This document shows positions 35,075-46,990 of a DNA stretch of 64,000 nt, in pieces. Below the pieces are notes generated by a model, which searched no databases, was not told the origin of the DNA, and was given only the letters and a program-made list of their open reading frames with translations. The DNA comes from Allolobophora icterica (lineage: Eukaryota; Annelida; Clitellata; Crassiclitellata; Lumbricidae), in NCBI GenBank assembly GCA_963556255.1, contig OY744617.1, positions 31,544,144 through 31,608,143 of the forward strand, in the 5' to 3' direction. The translations under genes and the position numbers were made by a program. How positions within the stretch are numbered: position 1 is the first letter of the stretch; each line of letters begins with the position of its first letter.

Positions 35075-36235
35075 CAGTCATGGCCAAAAGTTTGCGATCA
35101 CCCAATTTTAGGCATATGTTCCAATAACCCGATGGTGTTTGGACTATTCCTGAGATAATTTTCTTATGTATTGCGCTTCTTTTGCATTGTGACAGCAAAT
35201 TGCTGCAATGCTAAATAGTTGAAAATAGTTTAAAAGTTAATATTTTGAACATTTTATCCCCATTTACCGTCTTTTCCGGCAAGATGCTGTATAAAGTTGG
35301 TGTTCCAGTATACTAACCGTTTATGGATTTTATTGGAATTCTAAAGTATTTAAACTACAACTACTTTATTTGTGCTGTGTATATATGTATGTATGCATGT
35401 ATATATCTGCATGTATGTATGTATGTATGTACGTATATGTATGTATTTGTGTGCATGTATTGTCCTGCTCGAAAAACAAAACTGTCGCCGAAGAACGTTA
35501 TGGATCGGCTGAACTTTTGTCATATGTACAAACAGTGGACTTCTGACCAGTGGTGACGCATAATGTTTTAGGATGAGATCACTTACACACAATATGACTG
35601 CAGGCATGTGAGGAGGCCATCTAACCAGAGTCATAATCCCACTTACATCATGTCATGTGAGGTGATGACCGCAAGCATGTGAGGAGGCCATCTAACCAGG
35701 CACCGAAGGCCATTGTGTGAGAAGCAGTGTCGGGTGCTGGATGGGCTGGGCTCTGGATAATTCCAAAGAACATCACACGAACTTGATCCCGTTCATCAAG
35801 TCTGCCTCAGAAAGTTGATTGTGGACAGAGACCTTCTGTTTCATCAAGTCTGGTCTGCTACCAGGCCATGGTTCTCTATAGGAGTGGAACGCGCTTTTGC
35901 TTCAGCCAGGATTTGATACCCTTTGTACCTTTGAATTAGTTGTAGTTTAAATACTTTAAAATTTCAATAAAATCCATAAACGGTTAGTGTACTGGAACAC
36001 CAACCTTTATACAGCTTCTTGCCGGAAAAGACAGTAAATGGGTATAAAATTATCGAAATATTAACTTTTAAACCATTTTTCAACTATTTAACATAGCAGC
36101 AATTTTCTGTCACGATGTTAATAGCAAAAGAAGCGCAATAACTAAGAATATTATCTCAGGAGTAGCCCAAACACCATCAGAACGTTGGAAAATGTGCCTA
36201 AAATTGGGCGATCGCAAACTTTTTGGGCATTACTG
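35075..36235 (+). mobile_element. Decayed Tc1/mariner-type transposon with about 290-bp inverted repeats
   Basis: The element is flanked by TA (35,073-35,074 and 36,236-36,237). Left arm 35,075-35,363 starts cagtcatggccaaaagtttg; the right arm (35,937-36,235) reverse-complements to cagtaatgcccaaaaagttt. Between them, degenerate plus-strand codons near 35,500-35,580 read FCHMYKQWTSDQW and later MF-DE, the Tc1 transposase region before its second catalytic Asp. Stops are frequent and no intact transposase exists. It sits in an ATGT microsatellite. Confidence 0.85.
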
Positions 36236-36239
36236 TATG

Positions 36240-37080
36240 TATGCATGTATGCGTCACATTATGAGCACTAAAATTTCTACTTAATATGTGTTTTTTTACA
36301 GCTTGGTTTTGGTGTGTCATTCGTTGATGCCTTGTGCATTACATAGTGGCGCAATAGAAGTTACAAATTATTATTAATTTATTATTTTAATTTTTAGGTT
36401 ATTATTAATTTATTACTAAAAATTAATTAATTTATTATTAATATAATTATTATTATTGTTCTCGATATTTATTTATTATAATTATTATTATTATTGATGA
36501 CGTCGTAATGGTTAACTGGAGAATATTCTGTTTGATTTTAGACACAGGAAGGTCTGAGTTAATTGCTATAACTAGGCCTATAGCTGTTACTTACTTACTT
36601 ATAGCTGTTATGATGGTGAATAGGATATGAGAATTGAAACACGACTACTGTTCTCATGATTAGGCCTATTATCCACTCCACTGGCGATGAAGTTGGATAG
36701 AGTTAATTGTAAAAATCAGTTTATCTCTGGCTGCTCCTTTTGTTCACGATATTTATTTTTTGACATTGCATTACTTTCATATGGACACCTTTCGATTTAA
36801 AGTTCCTTCTGACGAACCTACTAGAGATCTAACGAGTATCTACTAATACAAGTAGGCTATAAACTTATATACATCAAGAAGTTTTGCGTAACTGCTTTGT
36901 ATACAATTCTCTCAACGCTATGATCCTTATCCTAACTAATAGTCTAACTAAGTATATTTTTGATCCTTGCCGTAACTAATGCTCTATCTAATTAATTATT
37001 AAATTTGGTGTTTGTCGTCTTGTAATAATAGTTAAGTTTACATAGTTATTTCATTGCTTTTTGTCGATGGACCATAGTTT
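36240..37080. other. AT-rich unassigned stretch
   Basis: Contains TTA/ATT low-complexity sequence at about 36,365-36,500 and no gene. Confidence 0.5.
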
Positions 37081-37174
37081 CCTCTCTCTGTCTCTCTCTG
37101 TCTCTCTCTCTGTCTCTCTCTCTCTGTCTCTCTCTCTGTCTCTCTCTCTGTCTCTCTCTCTGTCTCTCTCTGTC

Positions 37175-37215
<41 letters not shown>
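37081..37215. repeat. (CT)n / (TCTG)n microsatellite
   Basis: Runs of tctctctg changing to tctg repeats. Reverse-strand Arg/Glu and Thr/Asp frames are artefacts. Confidence 0.97.
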
Positions 37216-37489
37216 TCTTTGATTCGTATTTTTTGGTTTACTTTTATTTAAGTATTGGTTGGCTGTTTTTCTACGCAATGTATTATTCACTTAAGTGTAG
37301 TTTAGCGGGATCATCTGGACCCCTCTTGTAGCCAGTACTTGCCAATTAATTGCTCTGCTGTTTTTTTTATATCTTGGCTAATATTCCTTGTTGTCCTAAG
37401 TTGTTATGGGTTTGCTTGGAACTAGGTCTCAACGCTAGAACTTTGTCATTTGCGTTTCTTGAGACTAGCGACGTTGACAAAGTTAGTTG

Positions 37490-37640
37490 GACCGGAGATG
37501 AATATGCATACTTCGTGTTGAACAGCCGACAATTTTCAGCTTCGATTTACATAACTGGCACCGAGCCATCTGTCCCACAGAATCGCGAACGAGGTGCTCC
37601 CAAACACCACTCCTTAAATTTGCTGATTTAAACATTGCTT
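37490..37640 (-). pseudogene. BED-type zinc finger remnant of a hAT transposase
   Basis: The minus strand reads SGVWEHLVRDSVG, then ARCQLCKSKLKI, then STRSMHIHLRSN before a stop. This has the BED layout: an aromatic W, CxxC and a spaced His pair with leucine, as in ZBED/hAT transposases. No catalytic domain follows. The frame upstream to 37,803 looks like non-homologous read-through. Confidence 0.55.
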
Positions 37641-37879
37641 TATAAGTCACTAAATTTAAATAAAAACAGTTTACCGATAATATACGAACTCCATGCCACA
37701 AGTCAACAAACTCAGCATTAGGCGGTTTAGGCCTACTCACTGTACCTGCGAAATGTGAAGCCTCACTCATAAACGTCACCAAAGAAGACATGGAACAAGT
37801 CAATAAATAATTAAGTAGAAGTAGTATTGCCTAACCCGTTACCAAGCGCAGAACTATCGTTATAGTTTCATTACTCTGC

Positions 37880-38610
37880 ATTTGTGAGTTTCACGGCGTG
37901 AAGGGCGATAAAAATGATTCTTTTCAAACACTCCAAACCCAGGTTTCAATCGCTCTTTACGATGACACAGAGGGGCTTTGGCAGATGTCAATCTTTCACT
38001 TTAGCTGTGGGTCCCCATACTTGCTTTCGATGCAGAGGACAAGACTGCAAGTGCAGGGCCAACCTCTCACGAAGAGGACATTGCCTCCGTCTAATGTCAA
38101 GAGCGGAACCAGTCTTCGTCTCGGGTGGAAGCTGCTTTAGCTTATGTGGTGCTCAAAGTTTGTATTACGCTCAAACACAGTTGTTTTACCCATCGGCCTT
38201 CGTTGTTGTTAATCTAACCAGTTTGGCTGCGTATGTAGTATATTAATGATAGGCATCCGCGTTAGGCTTCATCTATATTGTATAGTAAAACATTGATTCG
38301 AGTTAGGCTAGGCCCTATAATATAGGGCCTAGAAACTCACAAATGCATAATATAGGGCCTAACTATAGGCTCTATAATATAGGGCCTATGATATAGGGCC
38401 AATATAATAATGACATTAAATTTTCATTACTATTTTATTATATTATAATATTATTATAATATAATAAAATAGTAATGAAAATTTAATGTCATTATTCAAA
38501 CGCGGGTTTCAATCGCGGTTAAACCCGGGTTTTCGGATTCCGAAAATCGCGGGTACCCCGGGTACCGGGGTAGGCATAAACCCGGGTTTGCATTCCCAAG
38601 TACCCATATC
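37880..38610 (+). repeat. Dispersed repeat family, copy 2
   Basis: Partner of 30,718-31,210. It additionally holds several tataatatagggcctag units (38,310-38,400) and the palindrome at 38,406-38,496. The right end is rich in aaacccgggttt-type self-complementary words. Confidence 0.6.
38406..38496. repeat. 91-bp perfect palindrome
   Basis: Two 45-base arms (38,406-38,450 and 38,452-38,496) are exact reverse complements around a single T at 38,451. The arms begin aataatgacattaaa. Copy 1 of the host repeat has only the right arm (31,148-31,185). Confidence 0.97.
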
Positions 38611-38829
38611 GCTTGACCAGCTTTCTTCAATGTTACAACCGGTTAAGTTAAACACTGGAGGTCTATGTGATTTTTACATTTAAATATCGTGCCTATAGAA
38701 CAATACAGGCCTATGTCCACTTTTTAAAACCGAGGAAAACGATTTCTTAGATTTGCTGACGAAAATGTTTCGCACTGTTTCATTGTTGGCAATTAAATTA
38801 GAAATTTTTACAGCATTGTTTTTCCCCTC

Positions 38830-39390
38830 TTACGACATGTCATGCCTCTGTCGTCTTCAGGAGCTAATTGAAATATATAACACTACTGTAACATGAGTCT
38901 GGCGTCTTCAGGAGGTAATTGAATCGTGTCACACTCTTGTGACATGCATCTGGCGTCTCCAGGAGCTATTTGAATTGTAACACGCTCTTGTTTCTTTGAC
39001 CTGTTGAGTGGGCAGAATAGAAGTCATGGTATATATATTTTGACAGCAACGCGAAAATAATAAATACCATTTAAAAACATCTACTGCACAATGCACCTAT
39101 AACTTTTATTCTAGCCTTACCTCAAATTATATTATACTGCCTACAGTAATAATTTCCTATCTAGGCCTACTTCTATACTGTTACTTATGATAACTACTTG
39201 TTCTCTGTTACAAGTTGTGACCTTGTAAACTTGCTTGACTGCAAACAGGAAATTGATTAATTGATCGAGTGATTACGTAACAGATTAACCCAAAACAAGT
39301 TCTTAACTAGTTTCAAGTGACAATCGTGTATATTAACGAGGGAAGACTGCTGGATTAGAAGTAACACGCAGAAGTTAAGCTCTTGGCTTC
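38830..39390 (+). repeat. Diverged copy of the 12.3-12.86 kb spacer, without the L2 element
   Basis: Shares the 52-bp gtgtcacactcttgtgacat units, the ccatttaaaaacatctactg segment and ggaagactgctggattagaa, then departs exactly where the L2-type LINE begins in the other two copies. Confidence 0.8.
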
Positions 39391-40174
39391 AAAGAGGTAC
39401 AGTTGATCACGGGAATAAAATCGTGTCTCGTGCATTACACACCAGAGCAATTAGAGAAGTTATTATAATAATAGGGCTGAAAAGGATGCAAATTGATTGG
39501 GAAAATGCATATTTAATGTAGCTTAAATTTCGTCTAAGGGGTACATATTCTATTCCTTTTCTTCTGACGCAGAAAACCAACTATGATATTGATGTTGTTA
39601 AAGACGTGTCGAAAAGAGGGTTGTAGCTTCGCTACAAACAAGTGCAAAATCACAAACAATAGGCCTACACGCTGGACATGCATATTTAAAATTTAAGATT
39701 ATTAACTCTTAAATTCGTACTGCCATCGTCTACATTTTGTTTTTTTGGCTAGTTACCTATAACTACGGCCAATCGCCGCCAGGATTGCAGACAGTTGAGT
39801 CCTATATGGATATAAGTCCAAGTCCTGTGTTCAGATCTTTCACTGGTATTGGTTATGGGCATAACGCCGAATTATTCTTCAGACCTCACTTGACCTCGGT
39901 TTTATCGAACATGCACGTGATACAAAATCATCATTCTATTGGATGTGGACTTGTAGGCCTACCTCTGTAGCTTTGAAATACTTTAAAATACTGTCCAAAA
40001 TAAATTAGAGGTGAGTACACATATTTTGTGAGCTGAGTATACGGTCTCTAGAGTAGTAGTTTCAGTTTAGCGACGCTGTGTCATAACAAAGATGATTAGC
40101 GTCGCCCTCCTCCTTTATCCAGGCTTGGGACTGGCACTGTCAGAGTACGAACAGTGGCGGAGTTACGGTCTCTA
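39391..40174. other. Unassigned stretch
   Basis: No supportable gene. A duplicated word acggtctctagag occurs at about 40,041 and 40,164. Confidence 0.5.
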
Positions 40175-43100
40175 GAGGTGAGTACGTGCTATATATACCC
40201 GCGTATAGCCTCGGCAACAGCCCTGCACTCTCATTCATATGCGGCTCAGATCAACGTCGTCGGTCAGACAATTTACAACTGCATCGTTAACACTCGTAAA
40301 AATCGTGTCTGATAATGAAGCCATGGTGGAAAGGGGGCAAGCAAGCGACTCAAAAAGCCTCTGCTGCTCAAATGTCCACCACGTCGCCTTCACGTGACCC
40401 CCCTGTTGGAAACGAAGTACGTGGTGGACGACCGAGTACACGCCGGTATAAGCGTGTGCCCCATGGGTGAAGAAACCGAAGGACGGACGATCAACGGTAC
40501 CGACGCAGAGAGATGGTGTCTCCCGATAAAAACACCGGGAGGAAGGCAACGGGAAACCACCTCCCTATCTCATCCCGAGTAAAATGAAAAATGACGACAA
40601 TAAGAAATTCAGATAACAACGTTAACGATTCAAACCAGACATTGGGGAGAGTCGCGTTCGGCAGGGGAAGACAAGGCTTCCTCGGTCGTCAACAAGCGAA
40701 AACCTTCAAAACAGGGACGGAGACGGAAAAGGAAAGGCTAAAAATAGGGACCTGGAACATAAGAACAATGGCAAGACCAGGAAAGCTCGCGAACGTCATA
40801 GGAGAAATGAGAAGAGCGCAGCTTGACATACTAGGTTTGGCAGAGGTAAGATGGAAGGAGGGAGGAGATTTCGTGAGCGATGGCTATAGGGTTGTCCACA
40901 CTGGAGGAGACAAGGGACAAAACGGGGTAGCAATTCTCCTGTCAGAAAAAACAGCCAAATGTGTGACGAAAATAGAAAGAGTCGAAGATAGGATGATAAT
41001 AGTATCAATACATGCACACCCAGTAGACATAACAATAGTACAGGTGTATATGCCTACGTCGGCGCATAAGGAAGAGGAGGTGGATGACATGTATGAGAAA
41101 ATAGAGAGAGGATTAGAAGACATCAAAGGTACGGATTATGTGATAGTAATGGGAGACTGGAATGCAGTAGTGGGAGAGGGCGAACAGGAAGGTATAATAG
41201 GGAAATTCGGATTGGGGAAGAGAAATGAGAGAGGAGAGAAATTAATGGAATTCTGCAAAAGGCAAAGACTGGTAATAACGAACACATGGTTCCAGCAGGA
41301 AAAAAGACGAAGGTACACGTGGAAATCACCAGGAGACAGGGAAAGATACCAGCTGGATTACATAATGGTAAGGCAGAGGTACAGAAATAGTGTGAAGAAT
41401 GCGAGAGCCCTTCCCGGGGCAGATGCAGATACAGACCATAACATGGTAGCTATGACAGTGAGCCTACAACTTAAGTTCATCAAAAAGAAAAGAGTGAAGA
41501 AAATGAAGTGGAACAAAGAAATGATAAAAACAAAGATGGGAGAAGTATCGAAGAACCTAGAGGAAAAAGTAGAAAATCTAAAAGAGGGAACAAAAACAGA
41601 AGAGAGGTGGACGAACCTAAAAGAGGCATTGATGAAAGAGGCGACTGAAACGATAGGATTCCAAAAGGGAAACGAACCACGTAAACCATGGATAACAACA
41701 GAGATGATAAAAGACATGGAGGAGAGAAGAAAATGGAAACATCAAAGTACAGAGGAGGCTAAACAGGAATATAGAAGACTTAACAACCAGCTGAGAAGAA
41801 CAACGGATAAAGCAAGAGAAATGTGGTGGGAGGAGCAGTGCAGAGAACTGGAACTCCTGCAGGAACAGGGGCGAAGCGATTTGGTGTATACGGTAAAATA
41901 AAATCACTAAGCAAGAAGCAAAATACAGGAAGAGGAGGTGCAATCAAGAGCAAGGACGGCAGACTACTGGAGGACGCAGATGATATAAGGGAAAGATGGA
42001 AGGAATATTTGGAGGAATTATATACAGGAAGTGGGAGCATCGAGGAAGAAATGAGGAAACAAGAACGGAAGCAGGAAGAAACACAGGTGGAGGACGGCAT
42101 GGGTCCGGAGGTGATGAGAGAGGAGGTCTTGGCTGCAATTAAGGACATGAAGAATGGGAAGTCGGAAGGAATTGACAACATCCCAATAGAAATACTCAGA
42201 AATCTTGGAGAGAAGGCAATGAGCGAGGTGGTGCAACTATGCCGGGACATCTACAACACGGGAGAATGGCCAAAGGACTTCCTGCAGACAATAATTATAC
42301 CAATACAGAAGAAGCAGAATGCAACAAATTGCGAAGACCATCGCACGATAAGCCTTCTGACACATGCATCAAAAATCCTGCTAAGAATTATAACAAAGAG
42401 ACTGCAGACAAAGGCGGAAGCAGAAAATTGCTTGGGAGAGGACCAATATGGGTTTAGAAAGGGAAAGGGGACAAGAGATGCGATAGCAGCATTGAGGATA
42501 ATAGCAGAAAGAAGCATCCAACATGACCAAGACATATATATCTGCTTCGTCGACTATGAAAAAGCTTTCGACAGAGTAGACTGGAGAAAGCTAATGGGAA
42601 TACTGAGAAGAAAAGGGGTGGATTGGAGAGAAAGAAGATTGATAGGTAATCTATACATGGGACAAAGAGTGAAAATAAGAGTTGATGGAGAGTACTCAGA
42701 ACCAGGAAAAATAGGAAGAGGGGTAAGACAAGGATGCCCACTGTCACCAATCCTATTCAACATCTATATAGAAGAGATCATAAGAGAAACGCTAGACGAT
42801 ATGGAGGAGGGGATAAAGGTAGGAGGAAGAAGGGTGAAGGCATTGAGATTTGCAGATGACCAGGCGATGCTGGCAACTAGCCAGGAGGGCTTACAAAGGA
42901 TGATGGATCGTCTAAATACGGTATCACTGGAATATGAAATGAAAATAAACGTAAAGAAGACAAAGGTAATGAAGATAAACAAGAGAAGCGGTATAATACC
43001 ACAAACAATAAAGATCACACTAAACGGACAAGAAATAGAACAGGTGGAGAAGTTTTGCTATCTAGGAAGTGTGATCACAGACGATGCAAGATGCCATGAG

Positions 43101-43690
43101 GAAATAAAAAGAAGAATATCCATGGGAAAAGATGCATTTTACAAAAGAGGAGAGCTGATGAGAGGAACCTTAAGCAAGAATCTAAAGAAGAGAATGGTGA
43201 AGACACTGGTGTGGAGTGTTGTGCTGTACGGCTCCGAGACATGGACAATGAGGAAGGACGACATAAAAAGATTGGAGGCCTTCGAGATGTGGGTGTGGCG
43301 CAGAATGGAGAGAGTTAGCTGGGTGGAACGGAGGACGAACGAGGAAATCCTGCAAATGGTAGAAGAACAAAGATCACTCATAAGTACTATACGCGGACGA
43401 CAAAGGAAATGGATCGGGCACATCCTAAGGAGTGAGACACTGCTAAGAGACATCATGGAGGGAAGGATGGAGGGGAGAAAGACGCGAGGAAGACCGAGGG
43501 CAATGCTGCTAGACTGGATGATGACAAAAGAAGAAGGATACAGTGGACTGAAGAGAAGAGCACAAGACAGAGAACGATGGCGTCATTGGTCATACGAACC
43601 TGCCGGTGGGCAGAGAACATAAAGAACATAAAGAAGAAATGAAACCATTGCTGCTCACAGCCATAAACTGTATGGCGCCATGAGGTCTTA
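40175..43690 (+). mobile_element. RTE/BovB-like LINE, nearly intact
   Basis: A GC-richer 5' leader, one long coding region and a short 3' region with ataaagaacataaagaag. The codon pattern is strongly A-rich and unlike the neighbours. The ends are approximate because no clear target duplication was found. Confidence 0.8.
40591..43622 (+). pseudogene. RTE-type endonuclease-reverse transcriptase with one frameshift
   Basis: Frame 1 (40,591-41,901) holds the endonuclease: KIGTWNIRTM, LDILGLAEVRW, GVAILLSE, VQVYMPTSA, VIVMGDWNAVVG, YQLDYIMVR and ADTDHNMV. Frame 3 (to 43,622) continues with the linker, [48 protein letters not shown] and the RTE C-terminal block [18 protein letters not shown] and GRQRKWIGH. 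The switch lies between 41,823 and 41,901, near AKRFGVYGK versus RSDLVYTVK, so a single 1-bp shift is the only defect seen. Order and motifs match RTE/BovB ORF2 proteins. Confidence 0.85.
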
Positions 43691-43989
43691 GGTTTGGACC
43701 TTAATTACATAAATATTTGAGAGAACGAATTTAACTGAGTTGCGAACTCCACAGCTTTGGACCAGCAACCAAGTAGGCTGGAGAGCCAAACTCCGTTCGG
43801 GGATGGGGCTCATCAACAGTCATAGTCTCCACTGATAGAGTGCAATTTCATTCGTTCTGTCAGTAATTCAGGCTTCAGTCATTCGTTCGTTCGTTCTTGT
43901 TCTTGTGTTTTGGATATTTTAATAAATTTCTATTTCACGCGTTTTGGAGGCCAATCGCCTTCGAAATTCAATTTCTACAGAACTGCTCA
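43691..43989. other. Possible solo-LTR-like or spacer sequence
   Basis: Contains cattcgttcgttcgttc and aataaatttc with a downstream GC change, which could be an LTR end. No paired copy is present to test it. Confidence 0.2.
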
Positions 43990-44770
43990 GCAAATAATTA
44001 CTTCAAAAAGAACGTGAATTATAAAATTCCAAGAAACGTAAAGTGGTCACGGTTAAATATCAAGTAGGCCTAAATCAAATGTCAGGGTCATTTCGTTTAT
44101 GCATACAGATATGTTTACATTTGGGTTTCAGCAAACCTTTCAAAGAATATTAGATTAGCTACCAAGCAGATGTCAAGTGGCACTTCTTAACTTGACTAAG
44201 CTGAAACTTAAGTGTCTCTTGAGCCGCTTTTTACAACAAAATTTCTGGTTTTCGGTGCATGATTCTGTCAGTTACACGGGTCAAAGGCAAGCCATTGTTG
44301 TCGTCGTTTTCGTCGTCGTCATTATCATTATCATCATCAGCAGCATCATCGTCATCATCAGTGACGTGCCTTTGTATGGAGCACTGCCTTTCCACAACAC
44401 TTTGCCAGCTAGTGTGTGTATCTGGGTTAGTTTCAAGGCCGTGTGTAGTTCGTGTCAACAATAGCTGGTTATTTATTAGCAGTTTTATCTTGGCTGCTTA
44501 TACACCTAACCTTTGTCTTGTTTACGCCTAATCTTCACATGGTGATCTCAAGAGTCTTACAAAATTTATATCGATCCATTTTGAGTCTAGTGGATTAATT
44601 TAAAGAACCTTAACGATAAAGTTATCTGCAATTTAGTCCACTCGACTAACGACAAGTTTATAAACTACACAGATACAAAGAGCGTGTAAATAGTGAACAT
44701 TGAGGTTGCATATTGTCAGTCTAACACCAGCAGGATAAGTTTCGTAGGACGTCACCATCACTAAACAGTT
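43990..44770 (+). repeat. Duplicated flank, copy 1
   Basis: Collinear with 56,490-57,270: caagaaacgtaaagtggtca, tgtcaagtggcacttcttaa, ttctggttttcggtgcatga, the (CGT)n/(ATC)n microsatellite, and ttatatcgatccat. No conserved ORF lies between them, so this is spacer shared by the regions upstream of genes 2 and 3. Confidence 0.85.
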
Positions 44771-44985
44771 ATTCAGAGGTAGGGCCTAAGGTCGAAATTC
44801 AACGAAGTTATTTTATCGTCAGAATGTCAGAATATTTACAGAAAAATATATTCAGACTCCGTTGTTGAAAAAACGTATCACATGAACTGCGCGTTTTTAA
44901 ACAATCTGCGTTGCCGCCTCATGTGAAAGACTGCAATGTAGAGTGTAAAACTGCTAAAGCACGAGCATCGAAAGTTCGAATCCTC

Positions 44986-45035
44986 ATGCGTTTCCATGTT
45001 TATGAAGGATGCGTATCATAAACATGGAAACGCAT
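44986..45035. repeat. 20-bp perfect hairpin
   Basis: The arms atgcgtttccatgtttatga (44,986-45,005) and their reverse complement (45,016-45,035) are separated by 10 bases. Confidence 0.9.
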
Positions 45036-45164
45036 TAGGATGTGACACATAAATACTAGGTTTCTAGTTAACGGACTGTTGCTGTCGACTTTGAGTTTCA
45101 ACATTAGGGACTAAATCCACATTTAATGCTAGGTTTTCGGATAATTATATGTATTGAGACGGAG

Positions 45165-46639
45165 CAGGGCCGGATTAACCAGTAGGCCCTATGCTCAATA
45201 TGCTTTAGCATGGGGCCCCCGCTTACAGGGGGCCCCCCGGCCGAAGTCGGAATGCTGCAGGACAAACATGGAATTTATGACACCAGATAGGCCTAATTAT
45301 TTGGTCATAATTATTAGCCTTTAGTTTTAGTTTAAGCGAGAATTTGCACTAAGCCAATTGCAAATTTGAAATGTCAGTCATGTAACCAACTGCTGTGTAC
45401 ATGCGTTTCTTTTGACTCGACTTCTTTCTGTCAATAGGCCTACCTATACTGACGTTACTTTTGCTTTTGTTCCGACGCGATTGGTTCCCTGGATTTAAGT
45501 TATCGATGTACTGTTCTTAAACGTACACGATACCTAGAACTTTTCTGCTTTCTGGTGCTAAGAAATGCCAACTTGCTAAAGAAAAGACTGAAAATGATCG
45601 GTCTTCGCGTGCTTCAGTCCCGTGCTTTGATGTATTTATTGCACGAGCCAAAGTTAAAAGGCAGCGATAAATATAGCACAACCAATGGATTTGCTTGTTA
45701 CTATTGGGACGACGTCGATGTATTGGGATGTCATCTCCCATTATCAACTTCAATGCTAACTGCGAGCTGTCACTAGGCCTACATGCATGATACTGCACAT
45801 ATACTGTACCCACAGATGCCGGTCATGCTCATGCAGGTGAGACTCACAAATCCACAATACTGAACATACTGAAACAACTGTTACACATCCGTCTGAAAAC
45901 GAATCGTTAAAGCTTACAAAACCTCCTTAATTGTCACTCGACCGCATGACACCTATGAATGGTAGCCAGTTACAGCGGCTACCATTGAGTATTTGCTATA
46001 AAAAAAGGATCAGAAACCTGCAGAAACACGTCCGTGTCCAATGATTACCCATTATGTGCAAGGGACAAAATCGCCACTTCAATAATAAGCTGTTTTATTC
46101 TTGCTCAGCGAATGGTGAGTGTAAACTAAGAAAATGGTTGCTTTTCAATCCATTTCAATGTCTGCTCATGAGTAGCTAAAAAGATTGATTTTCACTGCCT
46201 GGGTTGAGAGTCATAGGCGCCTATACTAAAATTCATTTCATTTGATGAACATTATTGCACAGTTTGCAGCTGCTAAAAGTCGCGTGTTTCTGAGCTGTTA
46301 AAAACGCATACAACATTTTCGAATTTTGATTACAATTTTACGCTAACTGCATTGGGCAGTATACTGTAAAAACGTGTGAAACAATCTTAGGCATAGTCCC
46401 GAAATGCAGTGTTGAATGCATAGGCTACAAATTTGAGCAGCAAGGCACAATGACCCAGCCATGTTTTTCTACAAGTTGATTGTCATGCTTCTGAGTATAG
46501 GTAATCGTGAAGAGGCGCTATATAAAACCTCTGTAATAATAATGTCTTTACGGCTTCCCCATCATTCCATGCTCAGTACGACAAGGGGCCCCCCGTGCAT
46601 AAATAGCATAGGGCCCCCCGAGTGGTTAATCCGGCCCTG
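45165..46639 (+). mobile_element. Non-autonomous hAT element with exact 8-bp target duplication
   Basis: The ends read cagggccggattaacca in opposite orientation, each followed inward by a ggggccc-rich patch with ccctatgct. The flanking agacggag repeats exactly (45,157-45,164 and 46,640-46,647). Inside, plus-strand codons near 45,540-45,660 read FLLSGAKKCQLAKEKTEN, resembling the N-terminus of some hAT transposases (SGAxKRKLAKE). No catalytic region remains. Confidence 0.9.
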
Positions 46640-46849
46640 AGACGGAGATGGTAATAGGGTTAATAGGGTGACAAATGATTTGTCTTTTTCAGCAAGCGTA
46701 AACTGCCATATCATCCAGGGAACCCTCTTACATTATGACTCAAGAAAGTAAGGCAGACTCAGCGTTGCTTCTGATGGCGCTTGTTCGTTTGCGCTCGCAC
46801 TTCACTATAAAGTATGGTTAGGCCTATGCTTGGTAGTAAGCGTAAACTC

Positions 46850-46990
46850 CAATTTTCTAAAGCGCCACTCTAAAGCTAAGCGCAAAGCACTAGCTTTTTC
46901 ACAAGCGTTGCGTCGTTTCTGAGGGGTCGTCCAGAGATCGATGTCCATTGGAGGTCTGAGTCCGGTTGTCAGAGTGACCAGAGAGGCAGA
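46850..46990 (-). repeat. L2-type 3' UTR fragment
   Basis: Contains ctaaagcgccactctaaagc and a gcgttgcgtcg word followed by gaggggtcgtccagag, as in the tails at 1,685 and 54,310. Confidence 0.5.

Noticed and set aside
41116..43456. Numerous hydrophobic minus-strand frames
   Set aside because: They are antisense shadows of the A-rich RTE coding sequence.
44900..45000. tRNA or tRNA-derived SINE
   Set aside because: A B-box-like gttcgaatcct is present at about 44,974, but no matching A box or cloverleaf could be drawn. The nearby symmetry is a simple hairpin.
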